Source: Gemmatimonadota bacterium
Lineage (GTDB): Bacteria > Gemmatimonadota > Gemmatimonadetes > Longimicrobiales > Gaopeijiaceae
Reading direction: 5' to 3'
Assembly (NCBI GenBank): GCA_022340755.1
Contig: JAJDNI010000166.1
Coordinates: 1-42,530, forward strand
DNA: 42,530 nucleotides
Shown: piece by piece, positions 9,714-18,256 of the stretch
Layout: every line of letters begins with the position of its first letter
How positions within the stretch are numbered: position 1 is the stretch's first letter
Program-made: the position numbers and the translations under genes
Notes under the pieces: generated by a model
Databases searched by the model: none
Told to the model about the DNA's origin: nothing
The model's input: only the letters and a program-made list of their open reading frames with translations

Positions 9714-10340
9714 ATGCGTACCCTCACTGGTCTTCTTGTTTCCGCCGCGGCCCTACTGACCTCCGCTCGGCCGGCCACGGCACAGCTCCGCTCGGTGGGC
9801 GTCTACACCGGCGTCGTTCAGTCCACGCAGGTCCGTGATCGCGCACCGGACTCGAACAGTCGCAGGGGTCCTCTCCTGGGCGTGTTCGTGGATCCTCAGA
9901 CACCCCTGTCCTGGATGAGCGTTCTGGCGGAGCTCTCGTGGGTCCGGCGTGGTGCCTCCTACGACGCGGCGGTGCCTACCGGCGGAGTCACGCAGCTCCA
10001 GGTGCGCACGGACTACCTGACGTTCACGGTGGCCCCGACGCTCCGGGCGTCCGTCGGACGCCTCTCGGTTTTCGGATACGCGGGCCCGTCCACCGATATC
10101 CTCATGCGGAGTCGGGCCTCCACCGAGCTGCGCACCGTTCTCGAGCGATCCAGCGACCAGGTGCTGGCCGCAGTGGCCGGCGGGGGCCTGGAGGTGCGTT
10201 TGCCCAGCGGCCAGATGGTGCGGAGCGAGGTGCGCATGGATTGGGGATTGTCCGCCGCATATTCCGGCTCCGGCGGGGACGTCCGGTATCGATCCCTGGA
10301 GATCCTCGTTCGCCTGGGCCGGTTTCCTCTGCCTCGTTGA
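9714..10340 (+). CDS. Outer-membrane beta-barrel family protein
   Basis: A 208-residue secreted protein with a Sec signal peptide ending at ATAQ (residue ~23). The mature part alternates polar and hydrophobic residues in strand-like stretches (LGVFVDPQTPLSWMSVLAELSW, VRTDYLTFTVAPTLRAS, SVFGYAGPSTDIL) and ends in a strand-like segment rich in aromatic and branched residues. This resembles the PorT/OMP beta-barrel proteins of about 200 residues. It stands alone between a divergent sirB1-like gene and selD; the 158-base gap to selD contains no recognised element apart from the selD ribosome-binding site. The ligand and role are unknown. Confidence 0.75.
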   Translation: MRTLTGLLVSAAALLTSARPATAQLRSVGVYTGVVQSTQVRDRAPDSNSRRGPLLGVFVDPQTPLSWMSVLAELSWVRRGASYDAAVPTGGVTQLQVRTDYLTFTVAPTLRASVGRLSVFGYAGPSTDILMRSRASTELRTVLERSSDQVLAAVAGGGLEVRLPSGQMVRSEVRMDWGLSAAYSGSGGDVRYRSLEILVRLGRFPLPR

Positions 10341-10498
10341 CCGACGTCCGGCCAAGCGCCCCGTGCGGCATCCAGCGCTGCGGCCGGGCCGGCCGGCGGT
10401 GGACCGGCCTTGCGGCGATGTCCCGGCGGCACACCTTTGCAGAGCCCTTCGTCGAACGCACTGCGTCGCCCTCCTTCCCCACACCCCGAGAGGAGCCC

Positions 10499-11560
10499 AT
10501 GGCCGACGAGCCCAGGGATCAGCGGCCTGGAATCCGCCTGTCCCAGCTCAGCCACGGCGCCGGTTGAGCGTGTAAGCTCGGGATGACCGAGCTGACGCAG
10601 GTCCTGCGTCAACTGGCACCGGTGGAAGACCCCGACGCGCTCGTGGACGCTTCATCGGGGGACGACGCGGCCGTTTATCGGATCACCGCTGATCGCGCCC
10701 TGGTGGTGACCACGGACTTCTTCACGCCCATCGTCGACGACCCGTTCGACTTCGGGCGCATCGCGGCGGCCAACGCCCTCTCCGACGTCTACGCCATGGG
10801 GGCAAGGCCCTTGTTCGCCCTGAACCTCGTCGGATTCCCTCGTGAACGGCTCGACGAGGGCATCCTGGAGGAGATCATCCGCGGGGGCGGACAAACGTGT
10901 CGGGAAGCGGGGATTCCCGTCCTGGGCGGCCACTCCATCGACGATCCGGAGCCCAAGTTCGGCCTGGTGGCGGTGGGGGAGGTGCACCCCGACCGGATGG
11001 TCACGAACGGGGGCGCACGAGCGGGGGATGTGCTGGTCGTCACCAAGGCGCTGGGCTCCGGTGCCGTGGCGACGGCCATCAAGTCCGGCCAGGCGACGGA
11101 CGCCGTGATCCGGGCGGCGGTCGACTCGATGGCTACCCTGAACCGGGCGGCAGCCGAGGCGGCAGCCGCCGTGGGTGTGCGCGCCGGCACCGACGTGACG
11201 GGCTACGGGCTCCTCGGACACCTCCGAAACATGATGCGGTCGTCCGGCATGGCGTGCACTCTGCGCGCCGGAGCCGTTCCGTTCCTGCCGGGAGCCCTCG
11301 ACCTCGTCGCCGCGGGACACGTCCCAGGGGGCACGAAGCGCAATCTGGTCGACGTATCCGACGATGTCGTCTGGCAGGCGGATGTCTCCGACGTCGCCCG
11401 CACCCTTCTCGCGGACGCGCAGACGTCAGGAGGGCTGCTGCTGTGCGTGCCGCCGGGGCGCGCCGACGAGTTGGTGGAGGCGCTGGTGGACACGGCTCCG
11501 GCGGCGGCGATCATTGGCGAGGTCACTGAGGGAAACCCGGGGCGCGTCACGGTAGTCTGA
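10499..11560 (+). CDS. selD: Selenide, water dikinase SelD, selenocysteine-containing
   Basis: SelD makes selenophosphate from selenide and ATP, the selenium donor for selenocysteine and selenouridine. The frame from ATG 10499 reads MADEPRDQRPGIRLSQLSHG, then AG, one in-frame TGA, then ACKLG and MTELTQVLRQL. This reproduces the family signature SHGAG-[C/U]-x-C-K, with U23 replacing the catalytic Cys17 of E. coli SelD, Cys25 in place of Cys19 and Lys26 in place of Lys20. The product is 353 residues, the normal length. Start 10499 has GAGAGGAG just upstream. Ending the gene at the internal ATG 10583 would remove the whole active site. Later motifs are intact: GDDAAVY, ANALSDVYAMGA, GGHSIDDPEPKFGL, TDVTGYGLLGHL and DAQTSGGLL. 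Two hairpins follow the TGA. It converges on lon. Confidence 0.93.
10565..10567 (+). other. selD: In-frame UGA predicted to encode selenocysteine (U23)
   Basis: The TGA sits exactly where SelD proteins carry the catalytic Cys or Sec (GAG-U-A-C-K). Both flanks are conserved SelD sequence in one frame, so recoding explains it better than a true stop. A TGA-for-TGC/TGT sequencing error is possible but would not explain the SECIS-like hairpin. Confidence 0.85.
10575..10610 (+). promoter_or_regulatory. Bacterial SECIS-like tandem hairpins in selD
   Basis: Two perfect hairpins follow the UGA without a gap. Hairpin 1 pairs AGCTCGG (10575-10581) with CCGAGCT (10587-10593) around GATGA. Hairpin 2 pairs GACGCAG (10594-10600) with CTGCGTC (10604-10610) around GTC. 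The apex of hairpin 2, GCAGGUCCUGC, closely resembles the SelB-binding apex of E. coli fdhF (GCAGGUCUGC). Its loop begins 33 bases after the UGA, within the range described for bacterial SECIS elements, although longer than in fdhF; hairpin 1 would compact that distance. SelB recognition is inferred. Confidence 0.72.
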
Positions 11561-11645
11561 GGCCGCCGGGCAGCGCCAACCCCGTCTTGCGGATGCAGGA
11601 AGGCCCCTGCGCGACGGCCCGGAGGCCTCGCACAGGAGCCCGGAA

Positions 11646-11669
11646 ACGCGGACGGCTCGTCCGCCGCGT
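11646..11669. terminator. Hairpin between convergent selD and lon
   Basis: GCGGACG (11648-11654) pairs with CGTCCGC (11658-11664) around GCT, and the stem extends with ACGC-type pairs after one bulged C. It lies about 85 bases after selD and 19 bases beyond the lon stop. There is no clear T-tract, so this is a candidate shared terminator only. Confidence 0.45.
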
Positions 11670-11687
11670 CCTTGCCCGTTATGCTGC

Positions 11688-14186
11688 TCAGGCCCCCGCC
11701 GGCACCTGACTTTCTCCGGACTTCGGGTCCCGGCGCCGCTTCGGCGCTTTCGCGGCCCGGTTCTCGGTCTCCCCCTTCAAAGCCACCGAGATGACCTCGT
11801 CGAGCGTCTCCACCAGATGGATGGTCAGCATCTCCTGCACGTCCGCGGGAATGTCCTCCAGGTCCGCCTCGTTCTCCTGGGGGATGACTACGTCCCGGAT
11901 CCCCGCCCGCACAGCCCCCAGGATCTTCTCCTTGAGCCCACCGATCGGGAGCACGCGCCCCGTCAGGGTCAGCTCACCGGTCATGGCCAGGTCGTGGCGC
12001 ACCTTCCGGCCCGAGAGCGCCGAAACCAGAGCCGTCGCCATGGTGATGCCCGCTGAGGGCCCGTCCTTGGGGATCGCGCCCGCGGGGACGTGGATGTGCA
12101 CTTCACGACCCTTGATGGCATCCTCCGGGATGCCGAGGTGCTCCCAGTGCGCCTTGGCGTAGGACAGCGCCGCGCGGCCGGACTCCTTCATGACGTCTCC
12201 GAGCTGACCGGTGAGCACGAAGCCACCCTCGCCCGGCATGACGCTGGCCTCCACGAACATGATGTCGCCGCCCATGGGCGTGTAGAACATGCCCGTCGCC
12301 ACACCCACCGTGTCCTCCTCCGACATGTGCTCCGGATGCACCCTGGGACGGCCGAGGAGCTCGCGCACGTCGTCGGGGGTGGCCTCCATCCGCTCCACCT
12401 TCCCGGCGGCGATCTTGCGGGCGACCTTGCGCGCGAACTTCCCCACCTCGCGCTCGAGCTGCCGCACCCCCGCTTCCCGCGTGTAGTTCTGGACTACCGT
12501 GAGCACGGCATCGTCGGTCATGCTCAGCTCTTCTTCCGTGAGGCTGTTCTCCCTGCGCTGGCGCGGTAGCAGATAGCGCTTGGCGATCTGCAGCTTCTCC
12601 GCCTCTGTATACCCCGCGAAGTCCACGCGCTCCATACGATCCAGGAGCGGTCCCGGGATCCGGTCCAGGTAGTTCGCCGTGGCGATGAAGAGCACCTCGG
12701 AGAGGTCGAAGGGGATCCCCAGGTAGTGGTCCACGAAGGTGGAGTTCTGCGCGGGATCGAGCACCTCCAGCAGAGCCGAGCTGGGGTCGCCCTGGAAGGA
12801 CACGCCGAGCTTGTCGACCTCGTCCAGCAGGAAGACGGGGTTCTTGCTCTTCGCCTGTCGCATCCCCTGGATGATGCGGCCCGGCATGGCACCCACGTAG
12901 GTCCGACGGTGCCCGCGGATGTCCGCTTCGTCCCGCGCGCCACCCAGCGAGATACGCACGTACTTGCGCCCCAGGGACCGGGCGATGGATTGGGCGATGG
13001 ATGTCTTTCCCACCCCGGGGGGGCCGACGAAGAGCAGGATGGGGCCCTTCCCGCTGTGGTGGATGTCCTCCGCCGTGATCTCCTCCTTCGGCGACTCCTC
13101 GGACCGGCTCTCGGCCGAGCCTTCCGGCTCCACCTCCGTTTCTTCCGCTTCCTTGCGCTCGAGCTGGAGCTTCCGGACCGCCAGGAACTCGAGGATCCGA
13201 TCCTTCACGTCCTCGAGGCCGTGGTGGTCCTCCTCCAGGATCTGCTCGGCCCTGGCCAGGTCGATCTTGTCCTCGGTGCGCTCGTTCCAGGGCAGCTCCG
13301 TGATCCACTCCAGGAACGTGCGGATCACCTGGTACTCGGCGGACTGTGGGCTGGTGCGCTCGAGACGCTTCAGCTCGCGCTCCACCTCGGTCCGCTGGTC
13401 CTCCGACAGCTCCAGGGCCTCGAGGCGCTTGCGTATCTCCTCGACGTCGTCCCGATCCTCCTCTTCGCCCAGCTCCTTCTGGATCGCCTTGAGCTGCTCA
13501 CGCAGCAGCATCTCCCGCTGCCGCTCGCCGAGCTCGGACTGCACCTTGGCCTGGATGTCCTCCTGCGCGTCGATGCGGGCCAGCTCGCGCTCCACCGCGA
13601 CCAGGGCCGACCGCATGCGTTCCTCGTCGTCCAGCGTTTCCAGGAGCTTTTGCTTGTCCTCCGTGGGCAGCTCGAGGTAGAAGGCCACGAGGTCGGCGAA
13701 AGCACCCGGTTCGTCCACTCCCTGGATCAGCTGATTAAGCGCTTCGGCCGGGACGCCCCTGCGGGTGCCCAGCTCCGCGGCTCGTCCCCGCAGCTCGCGG
13801 TCGAGCGCCTGCAGTGCGGGATCCGCGGGATTCGCCGGCGGCTGGCGATCCATCTCCAGCAGCACGGCATGGAGCATCGCCTGGCCTTCCGTGTGGTAGG
13901 ACAGCGCCTGGGCCCGCCCCTCTCCCTGCACGAGGAGCTGCATCCCACCCCGGACCCGGTGCGTCTGGATGATGCGGACCACCGTGCCAATGCCGTAGAG
14001 GACATCGGGCACCGGGTCGTCCACGTTGTCACGCTGCGCCACCGCGAAAAGCCGTCGATCGCCGTCGAGAGCCTCCTGGACCGCCTCCACCGTCCCGGGC
14101 CTGCCTGCGGAGATGGGAACGGCGACGCCCGGATAGACGACAGTGTCACGAAGGGGCAGGACCGGAAGAGTGAATCGCTCGCCCAT
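11688..14186 (-). CDS. lon: ATP-dependent protease Lon (S16)
   Basis: Lon is a cytoplasmic AAA+ protease that degrades misfolded and regulatory proteins. The 832-residue protein begins with the LON substrate domain ([14 protein letters not shown]), followed by a coiled-coil region (~190-310) and the AAA+ module with Walker [10 protein letters not shown] (Lys394) and Walker [10 protein letters not shown]. The C-terminal protease domain has the Ser-Lys dyad: Ser711 in KDGPSAG and Lys754 in GGLKEK, spaced 43 as in E. coli S679/K722. I prefer ATG 14186, where family similarity begins; an in-frame ATG at 14273 would add 29 residues of non-family sequence. Oddly, an acidic insert of about 28 residues rich in Glu, Ser and Pro lies just before Walker A. 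No CIRCE element was seen upstream. Confidence 0.96.
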   Translation of the reverse strand: MGERFTLPVLPLRDTVVYPGVAVPISAGRPGTVEAVQEALDGDRRLFAVAQRDNVDDPVPDVLYGIGTVVRIIQTHRVRGGMQLLVQGEGRAQALSYHTEGQAMLHAVLLEMDRQPPANPADPALQALDRELRGRAAELGTRRGVPAEALNQLIQGVDEPGAFADLVAFYLELPTEDKQKLLETLDDEERMRSALVAVERELARIDAQEDIQAKVQSELGERQREMLLREQLKAIQKELGEEEDRDDVEEIRKRLEALELSEDQRTEVERELKRLERTSPQSAEYQVIRTFLEWITELPWNERTEDKIDLARAEQILEEDHHGLEDVKDRILEFLAVRKLQLERKEAEETEVEPEGSAESRSEESPKEEITAEDIHHSGKGPILLFVGPPGVGKTSIAQSIARSLGRKYVRISLGGARDEADIRGHRRTYVGAMPGRIIQGMRQAKSKNPVFLLDEVDKLGVSFQGDPSSALLEVLDPAQNSTFVDHYLGIPFDLSEVLFIATANYLDRIPGPLLDRMERVDFAGYTEAEKLQIAKRYLLPRQRRENSLTEEELSMTDDAVLTVVQNYTREAGVRQLEREVGKFARKVARKIAAGKVERMEATPDDVRELLGRPRVHPEHMSEEDTVGVATGMFYTPMGGDIMFVEASVMPGEGGFVLTGQLGDVMKESGRAALSYAKAHWEHLGIPEDAIKGREVHIHVPAGAIPKDGPSAGITMATALVSALSGRKVRHDLAMTGELTLTGRVLPIGGLKEKILGAVRAGIRDVVIPQENEADLEDIPADVQEMLTIHLVETLDEVISVALKGETENRAAKAPKRRRDPKSGESQVPAGA

Positions 14187-14210
14187 GTTCTTCGAATCCT
14201 CTTGGCTCTT

Positions 14211-14229
14211 TCCCGCCGTCCCGGCGGGA
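14211..14229 (-). promoter_or_regulatory. Hairpin in putative lon leader
   Basis: TCCCGCC (14211-14217) and GGCGGGA (14223-14229) form a perfect 7-base-pair stem around GTCCC, 25 bases before the preferred lon ATG at 14186. If translation starts there, the hairpin is in the mRNA leader and could affect initiation. If the upstream ATG at 14273 is used, it is only coding sequence. Confidence 0.25.
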
Positions 14230-14430
14230 CTTATCTCGATTGGATCTGTCTTCAGGTGCAGGATCCTTGCCATCGGTACTTCGGCGGATCCGTGCCCTGA
14301 GCGCAGGAATCACTGCCATCCTGGCGGGGAATCGTGGGGTTCGCGCCACTTTTTCCCCCCGCCGGGGGCAGTTAGCTTGGCACCTTCAGCGGCCTTGCGC
14401 CACCTGTCGCGGAGCTATCGCGGAGTCACG

Positions 14431-15054
14431 ATGAGCGACGTGCTCGACGGAGTGACGTGGTACCGAGGCTCGTCCGTACGCATTCGGCGGGCGGGACTGG
14501 AGATCCATGTGGATCCGCTCCACGCGGATGGGGACGCTCGGGCGGACTACATTCTTCTCACACATCCCCACTACGACAACTTCAGCGAAGACGACATCGA
14601 CCGGCTTCGCTCCCCCGAAACCGTGGTGGTGGCTCCCGTTACGATGAAGAAGCTCCTGGCCGACGCCGACCATTTCATGCGCCCCGGCGACATGGTCCAG
14701 CTCGCCGGCCTGGACATCCTCGCCGTTCCCGCCCACAACGTCGACAAGCGCTTTCACCGGCCCGAGCATGGCTGGCTCGGCTACGTCTTCACCGTCGGCG
14801 GTGTCACCTACTACCACGCAGGAGATACCGACTTCCTGCCTTCGATGTTCGGCATCCGGTGCGACGTGGCATTTCTGCCCTGTGGCGGCTACTACACCAT
14901 GGGCCCGGACGACGCCGCTCGCGCCGCCGAAGCCTGCGGAGCCAGAGTGATCGTGCCCATCCACTGGGGAGCGCCCCACGGAACCCGTGAGGACGCCAAG
15001 GGCATCGGCGAGATGTTCTCCGGCGAGGTGCGGATTCTCGAGCGCGAAGCATAG
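14431..15054 (+). CDS. Metallo-beta-lactamase-fold hydrolase (UlaG/YtnP-like)
   Basis: A 207-residue cytoplasmic MBL-fold protein. The metal-binding signature appears as THPHYDNFSEDD (residues ~45-56), the short HxHxDN form used by the L-ascorbate-6-phosphate lactonase/UPF0173-like branch. Further ligand regions are PAHN, YYHAGDTDF (~130-138) and PIHWGAPHG near the C-terminus. ATG 14431 is chosen because CGGAG lies 5 bases upstream and the family fold begins at once (VTWYRGSSVRI). The substrate cannot be deduced; members include lactonases, phosphodiesterases and tRNase-like enzymes. It is divergent from lon and 40 bases before the gamma-glutamyltransferase-family gene, which has its own AAGGAAG ribosome-binding site. 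Confidence 0.88.
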   Translation: MSDVLDGVTWYRGSSVRIRRAGLEIHVDPLHADGDARADYILLTHPHYDNFSEDDIDRLRSPETVVVAPVTMKKLLADADHFMRPGDMVQLAGLDILAVPAHNVDKRFHRPEHGWLGYVFTVGGVTYYHAGDTDFLPSMFGIRCDVAFLPCGGYYTMGPDDAARAAEACGARVIVPIHWGAPHGTREDAKGIGEMFSGEVRILEREA

Positions 15055-15094
15055 AGTCCCCGGTCGACATCCTCATGATCCGTAAGGAAGAGTC

Positions 15095-16753
15095 ATGCGT
15101 ACGCTCTCGGCCCTTCTCGTCCTGGCGTTCGCGGTTGCGCCGGCGTCGCCCGCACGGGCGCAGGTGACGAGCCCAGCGACGAAGTCCGGCCGCTCCACGG
15201 TCTACGCCCCGCGGGGGGTGGTCGCCACCAGCCAGCCCCTGGCCACCGGTGTGGCCCTCAAGATCCTCCAGGATGGGGGCAACGCCTTCGACGCGGCCGT
15301 TGCCGCGGCGGCGGTGCTGAACGTCACGGAGCCGTACATGACCGGCATCGGCGGTGACATGTTCGCCCTGGCCTGGTCCGCGAAGGAGGGTCGCCTGGTG
15401 GGCCTGGACGGGAGCGGCAAGTCGGGCTCGAAGACGTCGTACGAGGCCTTGGCGGCAGCGGGCGAGAAGTCCGTTCCGTACCGGGGCGCCCGCTCCATCA
15501 CGGTCCCCGGAGCCCTGTCCGGATGGAACGCCCTCATTGAGCGCTACGGAAGCATGAAGCTCGGGGAGGTGCTCCAGCCCGCCATCCGCATCGCCGAGGA
15601 AGGGTATCCGGTCACGCCCATCATCGCCCAGGATTGGCAACACAACGAGAACGTGCTTCGCGGTAACGCCGGCGCCGCCTCCACCTTTCTCGTAGGCGGC
15701 CACGCGCCGAAGGCCAGCGAGTGGTTCCGGAATCCCGACCTGGCCCGGACGTTCCGACGCATCGCCGCCGGCGGGCCCGGAGTCCTCTACGGCGGAGACC
15801 TCGGCAAGGAGATCATCGCCGGGCTGGACTCGCTCGGGGGCTACCTGACCCTGGACGACCTGAAGAACCAGAAGGTGCGCTGGGTGGACCCCATGTCCGT
15901 GGATTATCGGGGATACACCGTGTGGGAGCTCCCTCCGGCGGGTCAGGGTGTCGCGGCCCTGGAGATGCTGGGGGTGCTCCGGGGGTTCGACCTCAAGAGC
16001 ATGGGACACAATTCGGCCCGGTACCTCCACACGCTCATCGAGGCCAAGAAGCTCGCCTACGCCGATCTCGACGAGTACATCGCCGACCCGGAGTACATGA
16101 AGATCAAGGCCCAGCAGCTCCTGGACCCGGAGTACGTGAGGAATCGGGCCGCCCTCATCGATCCGAACCATGCGGCGTCCCGCCCGGACCCCGGCAAGGT
16201 CGCCACCCAGAGCGAGACCATCTATCTGTCCGTGGGTGACCAGTACGGGAACATGGTCTCCTTCATCTGCTCGGTCTACGAGTACTTTGGCTCGGGCGTG
16301 GTCGTCCCCGGCACCGGCTTCGTCCTGCAGAATCGTGGGGCCGGCTTCAACATGCGCCCGGACAGCCCCGATCGGATCGGGCCGAACAAGAGGCCGTTCC
16401 ACACCATCATCCCCGCGTTCGTGACCCGATCCGGCAAACCCTGGCTGTCCTTCGGCGTCATGGGTGGCTCGATGCAGCCCCAGGGGCAGGTGCAGGTGCT
16501 CCTCAACCTCATCGACTTCGGCATGGATCTTCAGGAAGCCATCGACGCCCCCCGCTTCAGGCACTTCAGCGGCACTACGGTGGCCATCGAGAACCTCCCG
16601 GACAGCGTCGCGCAGGCGTTGGAGGCGATGGGACACACCCTGCGGAGCCCCTTGGGTGTGGCATTCGGTGGCGCCCAGGCGGTGATGAAGCTCGCCCGGG
16701 GATACGCCGCCGGCTCGGATCCTCGCAAAGACGGCATGGCCGCGGGATACTGA
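15095..16753 (+). CDS. Gamma-glutamyltransferase family protein (YwrD-like)
   Basis: A 552-residue exported Ntn hydrolase. After a Sec signal (ending ARAQ) come the family start (GVVATSQPLATGVALKIL), GGNAFDAAVAAAAVLNV, and the large-subunit motif YMTGIGGDMFAL. The autocleavage nucleophile should be Thr375 in SETIYLS, followed by DQYGNMVSFICSVY and FGSGVVVPGTGF. In classical GGT this site reads TTHxS; here the second Thr and His are Ile and Tyr, as in the YwrD-like branch, whose substrate is not settled. So glutathione hydrolysis is possible but not assured. It ends one base before the Nudix start, forming an operon with it. Confidence 0.92.
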   Translation: MRTLSALLVLAFAVAPASPARAQVTSPATKSGRSTVYAPRGVVATSQPLATGVALKILQDGGNAFDAAVAAAAVLNVTEPYMTGIGGDMFALAWSAKEGRLVGLDGSGKSGSKTSYEALAAAGEKSVPYRGARSITVPGALSGWNALIERYGSMKLGEVLQPAIRIAEEGYPVTPIIAQDWQHNENVLRGNAGAASTFLVGGHAPKASEWFRNPDLARTFRRIAAGGPGVLYGGDLGKEIIAGLDSLGGYLTLDDLKNQKVRWVDPMSVDYRGYTVWELPPAGQGVAALEMLGVLRGFDLKSMGHNSARYLHTLIEAKKLAYADLDEYIADPEYMKIKAQQLLDPEYVRNRAALIDPNHAASRPDPGKVATQSETIYLSVGDQYGNMVSFICSVYEYFGSGVVVPGTGFVLQNRGAGFNMRPDSPDRIGPNKRPFHTIIPAFVTRSGKPWLSFGVMGGSMQPQGQVQVLLNLIDFGMDLQEAIDAPRFRHFSGTTVAIENLPDSVAQALEAMGHTLRSPLGVAFGGAQAVMKLARGYAAGSDPRKDGMAAGY

Positions 16754-16754
16754 C

Positions 16755-17603
16755 ATGCCGAAGCCGGATTTCGTCATTCCTTTCGACAGTCTCCCCGAGC
16801 GGTTCGCCGAGACCGTCACGCACCCTCCCGCCGTCCCGGCGACCCCGAAGCCCGCCGCCACCGTGGTTCTTCTCCGCGACAGCGCGAACGACCTGGAGGT
16901 GCTCCTCCTGCGTCGTGTCCGAACCGCCGGCTTCGTTCCCGGAGCGTATGTGTTTCCTGGCGGGCGGGTGGACGGGACCGACGCCGCAGATGTCGTCGTG
17001 GACCGCCTGGACGGCCTGTCAGCCGAGGAGGCGGAGCGCCGCCTGGAGCTGCCCGGCGCCCAGCCTCCCGCGTTGGCCTACTACCTGGCGGCCGTCCGCG
17101 AGGCCTTCGAGGAGACCGGGATCCTCATCGGGTGTGCGGCGGATGGAGCGGCCCCCGCCACCGCCGCCGAGGATGAGGCCGTGGACGCCCTTCGCAAGGA
17201 TCTCATGGGTGACCGTCTCTCCTTCAACGGGGTGCTCGATCGCATGGGGTGCCGCATCGACGGAGGCGCCATGCAGTACTTCGCGCATTGGATCACCCCG
17301 GAGCCCGAACCCCGCCGATACGACACGCGCTTTTTCGCGGCCAAGGTGCGACATGAAGCGCACGCGATCGTGGATCCGCGGGAAATGACCGACGCGGTGT
17401 GGCTCACCCCCAAGAAGGCTTTGCGGCGCCACGAAGCGAAAAGCCTGCCTATGGTGTTCCCCACCATCAAGACGCTCCAGCGGCTTTCGTCTTACCACCG
17501 GGCCGACGAGGCTCTCGCGGATCTCGGACGAAGTCGTGTACCCACGATCATGCCCCGACTCGTGGTGACCCCAATCGGAGTCGGGATGGAGATGGACTCA
17601 TGA
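16755..17603 (+). CDS. NUDT19-like Nudix hydrolase
   Basis: A 282-residue Nudix protein. The Nudix box is split: FPGGRVD at residues 67-73 and REAFEETG at 115-122, with about 40 residues between Gly and the Arg-Glu part. A normal box has G-x5-E-x7-REUxEExGU. This insertion is characteristic of the NUDT19/RP2p subgroup, known for CoA or acyl-CoA diphosphatase activity, so CoA-ester hydrolysis is a reasonable guess. The C-terminal half (QYFAHWITPEPEPRRYDTRFF) is also typical of that subgroup. It begins one base after the upstream stop and overlaps the next ATG by 4 bases, indicating a three-gene translationally coupled operon. Confidence 0.9.
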   Translation: MPKPDFVIPFDSLPERFAETVTHPPAVPATPKPAATVVLLRDSANDLEVLLLRRVRTAGFVPGAYVFPGGRVDGTDAADVVVDRLDGLSAEEAERRLELPGAQPPALAYYLAAVREAFEETGILIGCAADGAAPATAAEDEAVDALRKDLMGDRLSFNGVLDRMGCRIDGGAMQYFAHWITPEPEPRRYDTRFFAAKVRHEAHAIVDPREMTDAVWLTPKKALRRHEAKSLPMVFPTIKTLQRLSSYHRADEALADLGRSRVPTIMPRLVVTPIGVGMEMDS

Positions 17604-18238
17604 AGAAGATGCCAGCACCCGGCGCCTCGGGAGCGCGACGTCCATTTCGTACGCGCCACCCTGCGGTCCTCGTCGTCGCGGCGGCGTTGGCCGCCGCGTC
17701 CTGCCGTACCGGATCCTCCGAGCCCTCGCCGCTCATGAAGGAAAACGAGCTCACCGCCCGACTCCTCATCTCGGACTTCCAGTCCGGCGACGTGTCCAAC
17801 CTCGCCGGTATATTCGCTCCCACCGCCGTCTACGACGATTTCTCCGGCTCCAGGGAGTACCAGGGTCTGCAAGAGATCTCCGGGTATGTCGGCAGCCTCC
17901 AGTCCTGGGCCGACGGCATCGTCATGAGCATCAACGAGATGCAGGTGTGGAACACGGGAGTCGTGATCGAGTGGTCTCTCAGCGCCGTCCAGAACCGCCC
18001 GATTCCGGGCCTCGTTTCGACGGCGACCGGGCACGAGGTCGTGGTGAACGGCGTCACCGTTCTCGAGGTCGCCAACCACATGGTCATCCGGGCCGCGGAC
18101 TACATGGACGACCTGACCATGATGCTGCAACTCGGCGGCGAGATGCACATGCCCGGAGGAACGGTTCTCAAGAACGACCTCCCCTCGCTCCCCGACACGA
18201 CGGACCTGGGCCCTGACACCACGGGGGTCGGAGGTTGA
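17600..18238 (+). CDS. NTF2/SnoaL-like lipoprotein
   Basis: A 212-residue protein with a long basic N-terminus, a hydrophobic core and a lipobox AAASC (Cys ~35), so probably a lipid-anchored periplasmic protein. The mature part resembles the NTF2-like/SnoaL-like cone fold: LTARLLISDFQSGDVSNLAGIFAPTAV..DDFSG, then YQGLQEISGYVGSL and the strand region NTGVVIEWSLSAV. These folds bind small hydrophobic molecules or act as cyclases or isomerases, but no catalytic residue can be named. The ATG overlaps the Nudix stop (ATGA). The last ~25 residues are Asp/Thr/Gly-rich and probably disordered. It converges on the ketopantoate-reductase-family gene with an 18-base gap. Confidence 0.75.
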   Translation: MKKMPAPGASGARRPFRTRHPAVLVVAAALAAASCRTGSSEPSPLMKENELTARLLISDFQSGDVSNLAGIFAPTAVYDDFSGSREYQGLQEISGYVGSLQSWADGIVMSINEMQVWNTGVVIEWSLSAVQNRPIPGLVSTATGHEVVVNGVTVLEVANHMVIRAADYMDDLTMMLQLGGEMHMPGGTVLKNDLPSLPDTTDLGPDTTGVGG

Positions 18239-18256
18239 GCGGCCGTCCCCGGGTGG

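Noticed and set aside
10583-11560. A normal, Sec-free SelD starting at ATG 10583
   Set aside because: It would lack the whole catalytic N-terminus, whereas the upstream frame restores it at the exact position of the TGA and has a strong ribosome-binding site.
14181-14200. TTCGAATCC resembling a tRNA T-loop
   Set aside because: No acceptor, anticodon or D arms can be folded around it; it overlaps the lon start.
12726-14300. Long open frame antisense to lon
   Set aside because: Its product is Leu/His/Arg-rich with no domain, and lon on the other strand is intact with all catalytic residues; it reflects high GC.
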